64,000 nt of DNA from Pseudomonas sp. 8Z (GCF_902506535.1 NZ_LR733827.1:1-64000), one strand, 5' to 3'; numbered from the stretch's first letter, positions 35,383-44,657 are shown. The notes: generated from the letters alone by a model not told the origin. Numbers and translations are program-made.

Positions 35383-36045
35383 ATGAAGCGTCTGCTCCCG
35401 CTCGTTTTGCTGTTGTCGCTCGGCGGTTGCGCCAGTTTCAACGAGATGCTGCCCGACGAGGATTCCAGCCAGTACCAGCCGCTGGAGCTGGACTACAGCG
35501 TGCCGCCGCCCTCGCGTGGCGGCCTGTTCCGCAGTGGTTACAGCGGCTCGCTGATCGGCGACAAGCGTGCAGTGCGAGTGGGCGACATTCTCACCGTGGT
35601 GCTCGATGAGTCCACCCAATCGAGCAAGAGCGCGGGCACCAGCTTCGGCAAGACCGCCAACGCCACCATCGGCATTCCCACCGTGTTGGGTAAGCAGTAC
35701 GACCGCCTGGAAAGCTCGGCAACCGCTGATCGCGACTTCGACGGTTCGGCGCAAAGCTCGCAGCAGAACACCCTGCGTGGCTCCATCGCCGTGACCGTGC
35801 ACCAGGTGCTGCCCAACGGCACCTTGCTGATCAAGGGCGAGAAGGCCCTGCGTCTGAACCAGGGCGATGAGTACATCCGCCTGGTTGGCCTGGTGCGGGT
35901 CGACGACATCGACCGTGGCAACCAGATTTCCTCGCAGAACGTGGCCAATGCACGTATCTCCTATGCCGGGCGCGGTGTGCTCAACGACAGCAACTCGGCA
36001 GGTTGGCTGACGCGCTTCTTCACCAGCCCGCTGTTTCCTCTTTAA
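35383..36045 (+). CDS. flgH: flagellar L-ring lipoprotein FlgH
   Basis: Outer-membrane L-ring subunit, 220 residues. Lipoprotein signal MKRLLPLVLLLSLGGC with lipobox LGGC, so Cys16 is the lipid site. FlgH motifs VRVGDILTVVLDESTQSSKS and VLPNGTLLIKGEKAL are present. ATG 35383 puts the lipobox at a normal distance; GTG 35374 is an alternative. Confidence 0.94.
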   Translation: MKRLLPLVLLLSLGGCASFNEMLPDEDSSQYQPLELDYSVPPPSRGGLFRSGYSGSLIGDKRAVRVGDILTVVLDESTQSSKSAGTSFGKTANATIGIPTVLGKQYDRLESSATADRDFDGSAQSSQQNTLRGSIAVTVHQVLPNGTLLIKGEKALRLNQGDEYIRLVGLVRVDDIDRGNQISSQNVANARISYAGRGVLNDSNSAGWLTRFFTSPLFPL

Positions 36046-36057
36046 AGGCTCGCCAGC

Positions 36058-37152
36058 ATGCTCAAACGTCTTCTCGTGATCTGCGCCCTGATCTGGCCTG
36101 TATCGTCCAGGGCCGTGCCGCTGATGGATCTGGTGGACATCGAAGGCATCCGTGGTAACCAACTGATTGGCTATGGCCTGGTGGTGGGCCTCGATGGCAC
36201 CGGCGACAAGAACCAGGTGCGCTTCACCAGCCAGTCGGTGGCCAACATGATCAAACAGTTCGGCGTCAACCTGCCGCCGAACGTCGACCCCAAGCTGAAG
36301 AACGTCGCGGCGGTCACTATTACCGCCGAGATTCCGCCGTCCTACAGCCCTGGGCAGAGCGTGGACGTGATCGTCTCCTCGCTCGGTGATGCCAAGAGCC
36401 TGCGCGGCGGCCAGTTGCTGATGACGCCGCTGCAAGGCGTCGACGGCGAGACCTACGCCCTGGCCCAGGGCGCCGTGGTCGTCGGCGGCCTGAATGCCAC
36501 CGGCCAGAGCGGTTCCAGCGTGGCGATCAACTCCGCCAACAGCGGCCGCATCCCCAACGGCGCCACCGTCGAGCGCATGATCCCCAGCGACTTCGCCACC
36601 CGCGACGAGGTCATGCTCAACCTGCGCCAGCCTAGTTTTCAGACCGCCGCCAAGGTGATTGAGGCGGTCAACGGGCGTTTCGGCAGCGGCACCGCCACGG
36701 CGCTGGACTCGACCAAGATTTCCATTCGCGCGCCGCTCACCAGCACCCAGCGCATCGGCTTTATGGCCATGCTCGAAGGCCTGGACGTCGAGGAAGGCCG
36801 CGAGCGGCCGAAAGTGGTGTTCAACAGCCGCACCGGCACCGTCGTGGTCGGCCAGGGCGTGCGGGTGAAAGCCGCCGCCGTGGCCCACGGCACGCTCACT
36901 GTGACCATCAGCGAGAACCCCCAAGTCAGCCAGCCCAACGCCTTCTCCGGCGGCCAGACCGCCGTTACGCCCAGCTCCGATGTGGCCGTCAGCCAGGACA
37001 AGAACGCCATGTTCAAGTGGCCCGATGGCGCCAGCCTCGACAGCATCATCAGCACCGTCAACAGCCTCGGCGCGACCCCGGACGATGTCATGAGCATCCT
37101 CCAGGCGCTGGAACAGGCCGGTGCCCTCAACGCCGAATTGATCGTGATTTAA
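36058..37152 (+). CDS. flgI: flagellar P-ring protein FlgI
   Basis: Periplasmic P-ring subunit, 364 residues with signal peptide [19 protein letters not shown]. FlgI blocks: [59 protein letters not shown]. It lies 12 bases after flgH and 3 bases before flgJ, the usual order; FlgA is its chaperone. Confidence 0.96.
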   Translation: MLKRLLVICALIWPVSSRAVPLMDLVDIEGIRGNQLIGYGLVVGLDGTGDKNQVRFTSQSVANMIKQFGVNLPPNVDPKLKNVAAVTITAEIPPSYSPGQSVDVIVSSLGDAKSLRGGQLLMTPLQGVDGETYALAQGAVVVGGLNATGQSGSSVAINSANSGRIPNGATVERMIPSDFATRDEVMLNLRQPSFQTAAKVIEAVNGRFGSGTATALDSTKISIRAPLTSTQRIGFMAMLEGLDVEEGRERPKVVFNSRTGTVVVGQGVRVKAAAVAHGTLTVTISENPQVSQPNAFSGGQTAVTPSSDVAVSQDKNAMFKWPDGASLDSIISTVNSLGATPDDVMSILQALEQAGALNAELIVI

Positions 37153-37155
37153 GCC

Positions 37156-38313
37156 ATGAGCATTGTTTCCCTCGCGCAACACATGAACAGCCATCGCGGC
37201 AGCGCCGATGGCATCGGCACCGCCCGTGAACAGCAACTGCAGGCTGCTGCCGAGCAGTTCGAGGCGCTGTTTCTGCAGCAGATCCTCAAACAGATGCGCA
37301 AGGCCAGCGACGTGCTCGCCGAAGGCAACCCGATGCGCAGCCGCGAGATGGACACCATGCGCGACTTCTACGACGAAGTGCTGGCCGAGACCCTGGCCGG
37401 GCGCAAGCAGACCGGCATCGCCGACATGCTGGTCAAGCAGCTTTCCGGTGGCGCCGACAGTGCTCTTGATCTCGATGGCGCAGCGGCTGCGGCGCGTTCG
37501 GCCGAGCTGCCGGCGCGCACCGGCAGCAGTCTGCTGGAGCCGCTGCGCGCCACCTGGCAGCGTGGCCTGGATAGCCTCGGGCGGGCCTGGGACAAAGGCT
37601 CGGCCGGTTTTGTCGCACTGGTTGACGGCGTCATCCGCCAGGAGTCCGGCGGGCGTATCGATGCCGTCTCGGCCAAGGGCGCACGCGGTCTGATGCAACT
37701 GATGCCCGATACCGCGCGGGACATGGCCGCCGAGCTGGGCCTGCCGTTCGATGAAGCGCGTCTGACCACCGACGCCGACTACAACAAGCGCCTCGGCACG
37801 GCCTATCTGGACAAAATGCTGCAGCGCTACGACGGCCATCAGGCGCTGGCCCTGGCCGCCTACAACGCCGGCCCTGGTCGTGTTGATGAGTGGCTCAAGG
37901 TCAATGGCGATCCGCGCAGTGGTGAGATTGGCACCGGCGCCTGGATCGAGCGCATTCCCTTTCAGGAAACCCGCGATTACACCCGGCGCATTCTGGGTGA
38001 TCTGCTGCGCGCCGAAGCGCCGCGTGCCGCACCTGTCGAGGCGCAGAGCCAGGCGCCTTTGAGCGCGCAGACGCGCCAGCAACTGGCCAGCGCGCTGAGT
38101 GCGGGCAGTGGCTTGCTGCTGGGCAACGTGGCCAGTCGGCCTGTCACAGACCGTGAGCAGAACGCGGTAGGTGAAGCCGCGTTTAAGTCTGCCGATGATT
38201 CCGTCGCTCATACTCCTGTAACAGCGCAATTTTCTGCCAGCGGCGCCCAGGGCGTGAGTTTGGCGGCCTTTGCTCAGCCGATGCGGTTCGAGCGCCAGGA
38301 GAGCAAGTCGTGA
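37156..38313 (+). CDS. flgJ: FlgJ rod-cap protein fused to a lytic transglycosylase (SLT) domain
   Basis: 385 residues. The N-terminal rod-binding domain (about 20-95) is a clear FlgJ cap: EQFEALFLQQILKQMRKASD. The C-terminal enzyme domain (about 150-285) is of the Slt/MltC type, not the glucosaminidase (GH73) domain of classical FlgJ: catalytic E163 in VIRQESGGRIDAVSAKGARG, then GLMQLMPDTA and LALAAYNAGPGRVDEW. It should therefore cleave peptidoglycan by a lytic reaction that yields anhydro-muramic ends. A Ser/Ala-rich tail of about 90 residues follows. Its stop overlaps the flgK GTG. Confidence 0.9.
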   Translation: MSIVSLAQHMNSHRGSADGIGTAREQQLQAAAEQFEALFLQQILKQMRKASDVLAEGNPMRSREMDTMRDFYDEVLAETLAGRKQTGIADMLVKQLSGGADSALDLDGAAAAARSAELPARTGSSLLEPLRATWQRGLDSLGRAWDKGSAGFVALVDGVIRQESGGRIDAVSAKGARGLMQLMPDTARDMAAELGLPFDEARLTTDADYNKRLGTAYLDKMLQRYDGHQALALAAYNAGPGRVDEWLKVNGDPRSGEIGTGAWIERIPFQETRDYTRRILGDLLRAEAPRAAPVEAQSQAPLSAQTRQQLASALSAGSGLLLGNVASRPVTDREQNAVGEAAFKSADDSVAHTPVTAQFSASGAQGVSLAAFAQPMRFERQESKS

Positions 38314-39677
38314 GTATCCTCAATCAGATCGCCTTCAGTGGTGTGCGTGCCAGCCAGGTCGCACTGGCCACCACGGGGCAGAACATCGCCAACGTCAACA
38401 CGCCAGGCTTTAGCCGCTTGCAGACTGTCAGCGGCTCGCTGGCCGGGCAGGGCAGCCTGAGCGCCGGTGGCGGTACTGAGGTCATCAGCATTCGCCGCCT
38501 GACCAACGACTTTCACAACCAGCAACTGTGGCGTGCCACCACCGAGCAGAGTTTCTTCGATGCTTCGCAGCAGTATCTGACCTCGCTGGAAAACCTGATG
38601 TCCGGCACCGGTTCGAGCATCAGCGCAGGTCTCGATCAGTTTTTCGCCGCATTCAGTGAAGCCAGCGCCACGCCGGGCTCCATTGCCTTGCGCCAGCAGA
38701 TCGTCAGCGAATCCGGCAACCTGGCGCAGCGCTTCAACAGCCTGAGCAGCAATATCGATGCGCAGGTCAAGGCGCTGCAGGAGCAGCGCACGGCCATGGC
38801 CACCGAAATCAACGGGTTGACCAGCAACATCGCCCTGCTCAACAAGAAGATTGTCGAAACCGAATCGGTTAAAGGCGATAGCACCGCCCTGCGCGATCAG
38901 CGTGACAGCCTGCTGGGCGACCTGGCGCAGAAGGCCAAGCTACGCATCAACGAGGCAGCGGACGGCTCGGTCAGCGTCGCTCTGACCAACGGCCAGCCGC
39001 TGGTAGCCGGGCCGACGGCCGGCCAGCTCCAGGTGAGCATGAGCGCCAATGGCGAGCAGGAGGTCAGCTTGGCCTTCGCCGGTACCAGTTTTCCGTTGCG
39101 TCAGGACGGTTTCGGCGGCGCTTTCGGCGGTCTTTATGATGTCGAGTACAACAACCTGCGGCCGAATCTGAGCGCTCTGCACGATATGGCTGGTCAATTG
39201 GCGCAGATGGTCAATGACGTACTGGCCACCGGCTTCGACCTCGACGGCAATCCTGGCCAGCCGCTGTTCGTCTATGACCCGGACAGCACCACGGCGCTGC
39301 TGAGCATCGAGCCGCTGACCCCTGAGCAATTGGCCTTCTCTTCCGCCTCCGGCGAGAGCGGTAACAACGAAGTGCTGCTCGATTTGCTGGCGCTGAAGAA
39401 TCAGCCCATCAACCTGGCTGGCAGCCAGGTCACGCTCAACGATGCCTACGCCGGGCTGCTCGGCCAGGTCGCCAGTGACAGTCGGCAGAACCAGGCCGAC
39501 CTCAACGCCGCCACCGCCGTCACCCAACAGGCTCAGGCCCAGCGCGACAGCGTCAGTGCCGTCAGCCTGGATGAGGAGGCCGTCAACCTGATGACCTATC
39601 AGCAGGCCTATCAGGCCAACATGAAGGTCATCAGTACCGCTAACCAGTTGTTCGACGAGATGCTCGCCGCGTTCTGA
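38310..39677 (+). CDS. flgK: flagellar hook-associated protein 1 FlgK
   Basis: First hook-filament junction protein, 455 residues, shorter than the polar type (about 550-680). The N-terminal motif TGQNIANVNTPGFSRLQTVS and the C-terminal LDEEAVNLMTYQQAYQANMK are diagnostic. The start is GTG at 38310, overlapping the flgJ stop. Confidence 0.94.
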   Translation: MSILNQIAFSGVRASQVALATTGQNIANVNTPGFSRLQTVSGSLAGQGSLSAGGGTEVISIRRLTNDFHNQQLWRATTEQSFFDASQQYLTSLENLMSGTGSSISAGLDQFFAAFSEASATPGSIALRQQIVSESGNLAQRFNSLSSNIDAQVKALQEQRTAMATEINGLTSNIALLNKKIVETESVKGDSTALRDQRDSLLGDLAQKAKLRINEAADGSVSVALTNGQPLVAGPTAGQLQVSMSANGEQEVSLAFAGTSFPLRQDGFGGAFGGLYDVEYNNLRPNLSALHDMAGQLAQMVNDVLATGFDLDGNPGQPLFVYDPDSTTALLSIEPLTPEQLAFSSASGESGNNEVLLDLLALKNQPINLAGSQVTLNDAYAGLLGQVASDSRQNQADLNAATAVTQQAQAQRDSVSAVSLDEEAVNLMTYQQAYQANMKVISTANQLFDEMLAAF

Positions 39678-39703
39678 CGCGCCCACCGAGGAGCCTGACC
39701 ACA

Positions 39704-40618
39704 ATGCGGATCACCAACTCGCAGATCACCGCGATGATGCACAACTCGATGAACGGCAGTTCCACCGAGTTGGGCAAGCTGATGCAACAAATGGCGACCA
39801 GCCAGCGCATCCTCCTGCCGTCCGATGACCCTATCGCCAGCGTCCGCATTCTGCGTGTACAGCGTGAAGAGGCGAACCTGGAGCAATATTCGAAGAACAT
39901 TGCCAACGTATCGAGCAGCCTGTCGACTCAGGAAGCCAACCTCAAGTCCACCTCCGATGCCATGCTCAACGTGCGCGATCTGCTGGTCTGGGCGGCTAAC
40001 GGCGCCAATGCCAGTGAAGACCTGGCGGCCATGGCCGGGGAATTGTCGATCATCGAAGACACCATCTTCAGTTTCGCCAACGTGCGTGATGAAGAGGGGC
40101 GTTATTTGTTCTCCGGCACCCTGAGCGATACACCGGCGCTGGCCTTCGATGAGGCCACGCAGACCTACAGCCTGACCGGCAACGACAAGCACCGCCAAGC
40201 CGCGGTGGCCAATGGCATCCTGGTCGACGAGAACATCACTGCCGCCAGCGTTTATGGCAACAGTGTGAACGTGCTCAACCAACTGCATGGGCTGATCAGC
40301 ACCTTGCAGGATCCGGCTCTGGACTCCAATGACCCTGCGGTGCAGCAACAGATCAGCGACATGATCGACACGCTGGATGACAGCCATGGCCGAGTGCTGG
40401 GCGCGATGACCGAGCTGGGCGGGCGGCAGAACGCCTTGACCCTGCTCGAAGGCAGCAACGAAGAGGTTTCGCTGGTCAACCAGCGGATCGAGGGCGAACT
40501 GTCGGAGCTGGATTACGCCGGTGCGTCCATTGATCTGAACAACTACCAGTTGGCGCTGGGTGCGACCCAGAAGACTTACCTGAAGATCAACGAGATGTCG
40601 TTGTTCAGCCTGCTGTAA
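39704..40618 (+). CDS. flgL: flagellar hook-associated protein 3 FlgL
   Basis: Second hook-filament junction protein, 304 residues. Flagellin-like N-terminus (MRITNSQITAMMHNSMNGSS, SQRILLPSDDPIASVRILRV) and C-terminus (SIDLNNYQLALGATQKTYLK). It lies 26 bases after flgK, with GAGGAGCC ahead of the ATG. Confidence 0.94.
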   Translation: MRITNSQITAMMHNSMNGSSTELGKLMQQMATSQRILLPSDDPIASVRILRVQREEANLEQYSKNIANVSSSLSTQEANLKSTSDAMLNVRDLLVWAANGANASEDLAAMAGELSIIEDTIFSFANVRDEEGRYLFSGTLSDTPALAFDEATQTYSLTGNDKHRQAAVANGILVDENITAASVYGNSVNVLNQLHGLISTLQDPALDSNDPAVQQQISDMIDTLDDSHGRVLGAMTELGGRQNALTLLEGSNEEVSLVNQRIEGELSELDYAGASIDLNNYQLALGATQKTYLKINEMSLFSLL

Positions 40619-40627
40619 GGAGCCGGT

Positions 40628-41665
40628 GTGATCAAGGTCGACAAGCAGCTCCCCCTCGTTACCTCCCTCGACCCGCAGGCTCGTCGCCCGGTTCAGGGCG
40701 AGCAGGCACCGCAACGGGTGCGCCGTAGTGAAGCCAGTGCCGAGCAGGCACAGACCCAGGCGCAGATGCGCAGCAAGAGCGCCAGCTTCAATCTGCAGCT
40801 CAATCAGCAACTCACCTCGATGCAGGCTGCTGACAGCTATTTGGGCGATCTGTCCGGGCGCCTTGGTCAGCTCAAGCTCACGCTCAGTCGCGAACTGAGC
40901 AACGCGCAGTCCGGTCAGCGTGAAGGCCTTAAGCGCGAGCTCGATCAGGTCAACAAGCTGCTTAGTGAGCGCAGCCAGCGTTCTGGTCAGTCGTTGGACG
41001 CCAGTTTCAAGCTGCGCTTGAACGAGCCGGTGCGCAGCCGCTTCACCCTCGATGGCTTCGACTCTATTGCAGCGCTGCAACAGGCGGGCAAGGAAACCCT
41101 GCTGTTCAGTGCCGGGCGTAAGCTCGACGAGCCGCTGGCCGTGGTGCTCGAAGAAGGGTTGAGCGAGCAGCAGATCCTGCGTCGTTTCAACGCCGGGCTT
41201 GGCCAGGCCGGGATTCGGGCCGAGCTCGATAGCGGTGGCGCCCTCAAGTTCAGCGCCCGTGAGAGCGACTGGCAGGAACTGCGTGGCGAATTGCGCGTGC
41301 AGGGCGAGGGCAAGCTGGCGAACAAGGTACAAACGCCGGTAGTGAGCCATGAGGAGCAGATGCTGCGTCTGCCCGAGGCGTCGCCTTTGGACAGCGCTCG
41401 CGAACTGCGTCGTGCGCTCGACGAAGTGGTGGCGGCGCTGGACAAGATCGGCTCGCTACGAGAGCAGCTCAGCCATCGCCAGGAAGAAATCCGTGAGTTC
41501 CTGGCCCGTCACGGCGATCAAAACGAGCGCCAGTGGGCGCGTGATTTTGCCGGTGAAGTGTTCAACCTGATGCGCCGCAGCCCCAGCAGCTACTCGGCGG
41601 TGACGCAGACAGTCGTAGCTCAGGCCAATATCAGCAGAACCACAGTGGTCAGCCTGCTGTCCTGA
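40628..41665 (+). CDS. lateral flagellar protein of lafW position, unknown function
   Basis: 345 residues, rich in Gln, Arg, Leu and Ser, largely alpha-helical. A basic, Gln-rich N-terminus (about 25-60) is followed by a predicted coiled coil (about 60-115, LQLNQQLTSMQAADSYLGDL) and a second helical part near 240-310. No signal peptide or membrane helix. I recognise no domain. In enteric Flag-2 loci the gene after flgL is lafW, described as a hook-associated-protein-like factor; position and helical nature agree, sequence identity is unproven. The GTG start has AGGAG 5 bases upstream. A strong terminator follows. Confidence 0.6.
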   Translation: MIKVDKQLPLVTSLDPQARRPVQGEQAPQRVRRSEASAEQAQTQAQMRSKSASFNLQLNQQLTSMQAADSYLGDLSGRLGQLKLTLSRELSNAQSGQREGLKRELDQVNKLLSERSQRSGQSLDASFKLRLNEPVRSRFTLDGFDSIAALQQAGKETLLFSAGRKLDEPLAVVLEEGLSEQQILRRFNAGLGQAGIRAELDSGGALKFSARESDWQELRGELRVQGEGKLANKVQTPVVSHEEQMLRLPEASPLDSARELRRALDEVVAALDKIGSLREQLSHRQEEIREFLARHGDQNERQWARDFAGEVFNLMRRSPSSYSAVTQTVVAQANISRTTVVSLLS

Positions 41666-41678
41666 GCCCCGCGTGTTT

Positions 41679-41726
41679 GACTGCTGGCCGCCATCCCCCT
41701 CTCTCCGGCGGCCAGCAGTCGTTTTA
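41679..41726 (+). terminator. terminator of the flgB-lafW operon
   Basis: GACTGCTGGCCGCC (41679-41692) and GGCGGCCAGCAGTC (41707-41720) form a perfect 14-bp stem followed by GTTTTA. It ends the second flagellar block. The remainder of the gap up to 41944 shows no gene. Confidence 0.9.
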
Positions 41727-41944
41727 TCGCCGCCAACGCTCGAGTGTCTCGAACCTTGATCCGCTGCGCAGAATGATGGCGTTTTAGCGGCTATCATCGA
41801 GGCATTTTTCGCTGTGCCGGGATGACGCGCCCGCGCTTCCTGTCTTTACTCATTCCTATAAAAGCCCCGCACCCAAGGGTTTGATCCGCCATCGACGGCT
41901 GACGCGTCGATGCATTGCCTCGTTTTCTAATTGGAGTACCCAAC

Positions 41945-42730
41945 GTGTTGAAGAAGTACATGACCCTGTTTGCCTTGGGCCTCCTGGCTCTGGCAAGCGC
42001 CCCGGCATGGGCCGCTCAGCCTACGGATTCGGAAGCCATGAACATGGCCGGTCTGCAGCGCTCTTTGGGCCAGCGTATGGCCAAGGACTACCTGATGCTG
42101 GGCTCGGAGGTGCGTGTGGACGCAGCCGAGCGTCAGTTGAAGGAAACTGTCGAGCGTTTCGACGCCAGCCAGAAGGCGCTCAACGCCTATGCGCCGAACC
42201 CCGAGATCAAGGCCGCGCTGGCCAAGGTCGATGCCACCTGGGTCGTCTATCGCCAACAAGTCGAGGCCACGCCTGATCATGCCAAGGCTGTTGAATTGCT
42301 GGCCAACGCCGAGACTCTGTTGCAGCAGACCCAGGCTGTGACCGATGCCATGGCCAAGCACCTTGGCGAGATGGGCGCCACCGTCAACCGCAGCGGTTGG
42401 GCGCGCGTACAAACCCAGCGCATCGCCATGCTCTACATGGCCCAGACCTGGAACGTACCGATGCCGGATCTGAAAGCCAAGCTGGAGAAATCCGTGCAGG
42501 ACTTCGAGACCATTCTCAAGGAGCTGGAGTCACGCGGTGCGCCCAACGAAGAAATCGCCGCCGCACAGCGCCGCGCCCGCGCTCACTGGGGCTTTACCCT
42601 CAAGGGCATCGACCTGAAAAACACCCAAGCTGTGGTGCCCACGGTCATTACCGTCAGCACCGATTCGCTGTTCCGCCAGCTCAACGAGCTGACCCGCCTG
42701 TATGCAGGGCTCAAAGCCGACGAGTCCTGA
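41945..42730 (+). CDS. exported protein with two PilJ-type sensor repeats
   Basis: 261 residues with signal peptide (VLKKYMTLFALGLLALASAP, likely cut after AWA). The mature protein is helical and holds two copies of the type IV pili chemotaxis N-terminal (PilJ) motif: NMAGLQRSLGQRMAKDYLML (about 30-50) and NRSGWARVQTQRIAMLYMAQ (about 150-170). In PilJ and NarX-type sensors this four-helix module is periplasmic and is followed by membrane and signalling parts; here both are missing, so the protein is a free periplasmic version. GTG 41945 has GGAG 8 bases upstream. Monocistronic between two terminators. The ligand and partner are unknown. Confidence 0.75.
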   Translation: MLKKYMTLFALGLLALASAPAWAAQPTDSEAMNMAGLQRSLGQRMAKDYLMLGSEVRVDAAERQLKETVERFDASQKALNAYAPNPEIKAALAKVDATWVVYRQQVEATPDHAKAVELLANAETLLQQTQAVTDAMAKHLGEMGATVNRSGWARVQTQRIAMLYMAQTWNVPMPDLKAKLEKSVQDFETILKELESRGAPNEEIAAAQRRARAHWGFTLKGIDLKNTQAVVPTVITVSTDSLFRQLNELTRLYAGLKADES

Positions 42731-42744
42731 TCCTCGTTGGCTGG

Positions 42745-42781
42745 AAAGCACAAGGGCCGCATTGCGGCCCTTGTGCTTTTT
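42745..42781. terminator. bidirectional terminator
   Basis: AAAGCACAAGGGCCGC and GCGGCCCTTGTGCTTT form a 16-bp stem with T-rich DNA on both sides. It serves the convergent PilJ-like gene and allA. Confidence 0.9.
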
Positions 42782-42794
42782 GGGGTATGGCTGC

Positions 42795-43295
42795 TCAGCG
42801 GTAGATCAGCGGCTGTTTGAGCATCTGCTCGTCACAGTTATGCCCCTCGCCGCCACGGTCGACCACAAGGAAGCGGCCAGGATGTTGCAGGCACAGCAGC
42901 GGGTGGTGCCAGGTGCCGCGGGCGTAGTTCACACCCTGATCCGGCGCGCTGATGAAGGCGCGAATCTTCGACTCGTCCAGCTCGCCGGGAGGGGCTACGA
43001 CGATCAGCATGTGTCCGCCGTCTAGCGGGTAGAACGCTTGGCTGCCCAGCGGATGGCGTTCGAGCATGCGAATCTCGATGGGTGCGTGCCAGGCCTTGCC
43101 TTCGAAGATATTGACTAAGGTGCGTGGCGATTCGCCCGCCAGATCCACCTGCAGCAGATCGTGGTAGCGAGTGGTGGTGCCGCCGTTGATCGGGAAGGAC
43201 TTGGCGCCAGCGGTGCTAATTATATCGCCGAAAGGGGCGAAGGCATCGCGGGTCAGCGGCTCGATGCGCAGCGGCAGCGGGTTTGTGGCGTTCAC
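42795..43295 (-). CDS. allA: ureidoglycolate lyase
   Basis: Cupin-fold enzyme that splits ureidoglycolate into glyoxylate and urea, the end of allantoin/allantoate use. 166 residues from GTG 43295: [15 protein letters not shown] near the N-terminus, [20 protein letters not shown] with His residues of the site, and [13 protein letters not shown]. The start overlaps the ABC ATPase stop by 4 bases (GTGA), so it belongs to the transporter operon. No other allantoin genes are in the window. Ureide uptake by this transporter is an inference. Confidence 0.88.
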   Translation of the reverse strand: MNATNPLPLRIEPLTRDAFAPFGDIISTAGAKSFPINGGTTTRYHDLLQVDLAGESPRTLVNIFEGKAWHAPIEIRMLERHPLGSQAFYPLDGGHMLIVVAPPGELDESKIRAFISAPDQGVNYARGTWHHPLLCLQHPGRFLVVDRGGEGHNCDEQMLKQPLIYR

Positions 43296-44023
43296 AGGTT
43301 CACCGAGCCGATGAAGTTGCGCAGCTCTTCGGTGCGTGGGGCGGCGAACAGTTCCTTGGGGTCGCCGATTTCGTGCACCTTGCCCTGGTGCATGAACACC
43401 AGCTTGTCGCCCACTTCGCGGGCGAAGCGCATCTCGTGGGTGACCATGATCAGGGTCATGCCCTCGCTGGCCAGTTGCTTGACCACGGCCAGCACCTCGT
43501 TGACCAGTTCCGGGTCGAGTGCCGAGGTGATCTCGTCGCACAGCAGCACCTTGGGCGACATGGCCAGGGCGCGGGCGATGGCGACGCGTTGCTGTTGGCC
43601 GCCGGACAGGCGTTCGGGGTAGGCGTCGAATTTTTCGCTGAGGCCGACGCGTTCGAGCATCTGCCGGGCGATCTGCTCGGCCTCGGCGCGCGGGGTCTTC
43701 TTCACCACCTGCGGTGCCAGCATGACGTTCTCGCCGACGGTGAGATGAGGGAACAGGTTGAACTGCTGGAACACCATGCCGACTTTCTGCCGCAGGCTGC
43801 GCAGGTCGGCGCGGGCGGCGTCGATGTACTCGCCGTCGACTTCGATCACGCCGTCGTTGATCGACTCCAGGCCGTTGAGGGTGCGCAGAAAGGTGCTCTT
43901 GCCCGAGCCGCTACGACCGATGATGGCGACCACTTCGCCTTCCTCGACCTTGAGGTCGATGCCCTTGAGCACGTGGTTGTCGCCGTAATACTTGTGCAGG
44001 GCGGTGACGTTAAGCAGTGACAT
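43292..44023 (-). CDS. polar amino acid-type ABC transporter ATPase
   Basis: 243-residue GlnQ/HisP-family ATPase. Walker [10 protein letters not shown] (about 34-42), Q-loop [13 protein letters not shown], signature [15 protein letters not shown], Walker [15 protein letters not shown], switch His in MVTHEMRFA. Cytoplasmic partner of the two permeases encoded just upstream (13-base overlap). The substrate cannot be read from the sequence; coupling to allA suggests a nitrogenous compound. Confidence 0.92.
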   Translation of the reverse strand: MSLLNVTALHKYYGDNHVLKGIDLKVEEGEVVAIIGRSGSGKSTFLRTLNGLESINDGVIEVDGEYIDAARADLRSLRQKVGMVFQQFNLFPHLTVGENVMLAPQVVKKTPRAEAEQIARQMLERVGLSEKFDAYPERLSGGQQQRVAIARALAMSPKVLLCDEITSALDPELVNEVLAVVKQLASEGMTLIMVTHEMRFAREVGDKLVFMHQGKVHEIGDPKELFAAPRTEELRNFIGSVNL

Positions 44024-44657
44024 TCAGCCTCCTTTCCAGGCGGTATGCAGCGAGCGAGAGCGGGTAGCAGAGCAGGAAGTAACCGAGGGCGACGAAGCCG
44101 TAGACCATGAACGGCTCGAAGGTGGCGTTGGCCAGCATGCTGCCGGTCTTGGTCAGCTCGGTGAAGCCGATGATCGAGGTCACCGCAGTGCCCTTGACCA
44201 CCTGCACGGAGAAGCCGACGGTGGGTGCCACGGCGATGCGCAATGCTTGTGGCAACACGACGTGGCGCAAAGTTTCCAGGCGACTCATGGCCAGGCTTTC
44301 AGAGGCCTCCCATTGGCCACGACTGATCGACTCGACGCAGCCACGCCAGATCTCGGCGAGAAAGGCGCTGGTGAACAACGTCAGCGCGGTGGCCGCAGCC
44401 AGCCAGGGCGAGACGTCGACACCGAGCAGGGCGATGCCGAAGAACACCAGAAACAATTGCATCAGCAGCGGCGTGCCCTGAAACAGCTCGATATAGCCAC
44501 GCGCCAGAACCCGTGGTGCCGACAGCGTCGACAGCCGAGCCAGTAACACCAGCAAGCCGGCGATGCCGCCGCAGACGAAGGCCACCAGCGACAGCAGCAG
44601 TGTCCACTGCAGGCCGGTGAGCAGGTTGCGCAGGATGTCCCAGAGGGTGAAGTCCAT
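44010..44657 (-). CDS. polar amino acid-type ABC transporter permease, second
   Basis: 215-residue HisM/GlnP-type permease with about five membrane helices. It carries the coupling motif region ISRGQWEASESLAMSRLETL and the N-terminal segment GTPLLMQLFLVFFG. ATG 44657 was chosen because it starts directly at the family N-terminus (MDFTLWDILRNLLTGLQW) and overlaps the upstream stop (TGATG). Confidence 0.9.
   Translation of the reverse strand: MDFTLWDILRNLLTGLQWTLLLSLVAFVCGGIAGLLVLLARLSTLSAPRVLARGYIELFQGTPLLMQLFLVFFGIALLGVDVSPWLAAATALTLFTSAFLAEIWRGCVESISRGQWEASESLAMSRLETLRHVVLPQALRIAVAPTVGFSVQVVKGTAVTSIIGFTELTKTGSMLANATFEPFMVYGFVALGYFLLCYPLSLAAYRLERRLNVTA

Noticed and set aside
35308..38229. 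973-codon open frame on the minus strand across flgH-flgJ
   Set aside because: It is antisense to four well-supported flagellar genes, has an Arg/His/Gly/Ala-biased translation typical of the reverse frame of GC-rich genes, and shows no recognisable domain.
41945..42730. Methyl-accepting chemotaxis protein
   Set aside because: The product ends after the sensor-type repeats; there is no second membrane helix, HAMP or signalling domain.
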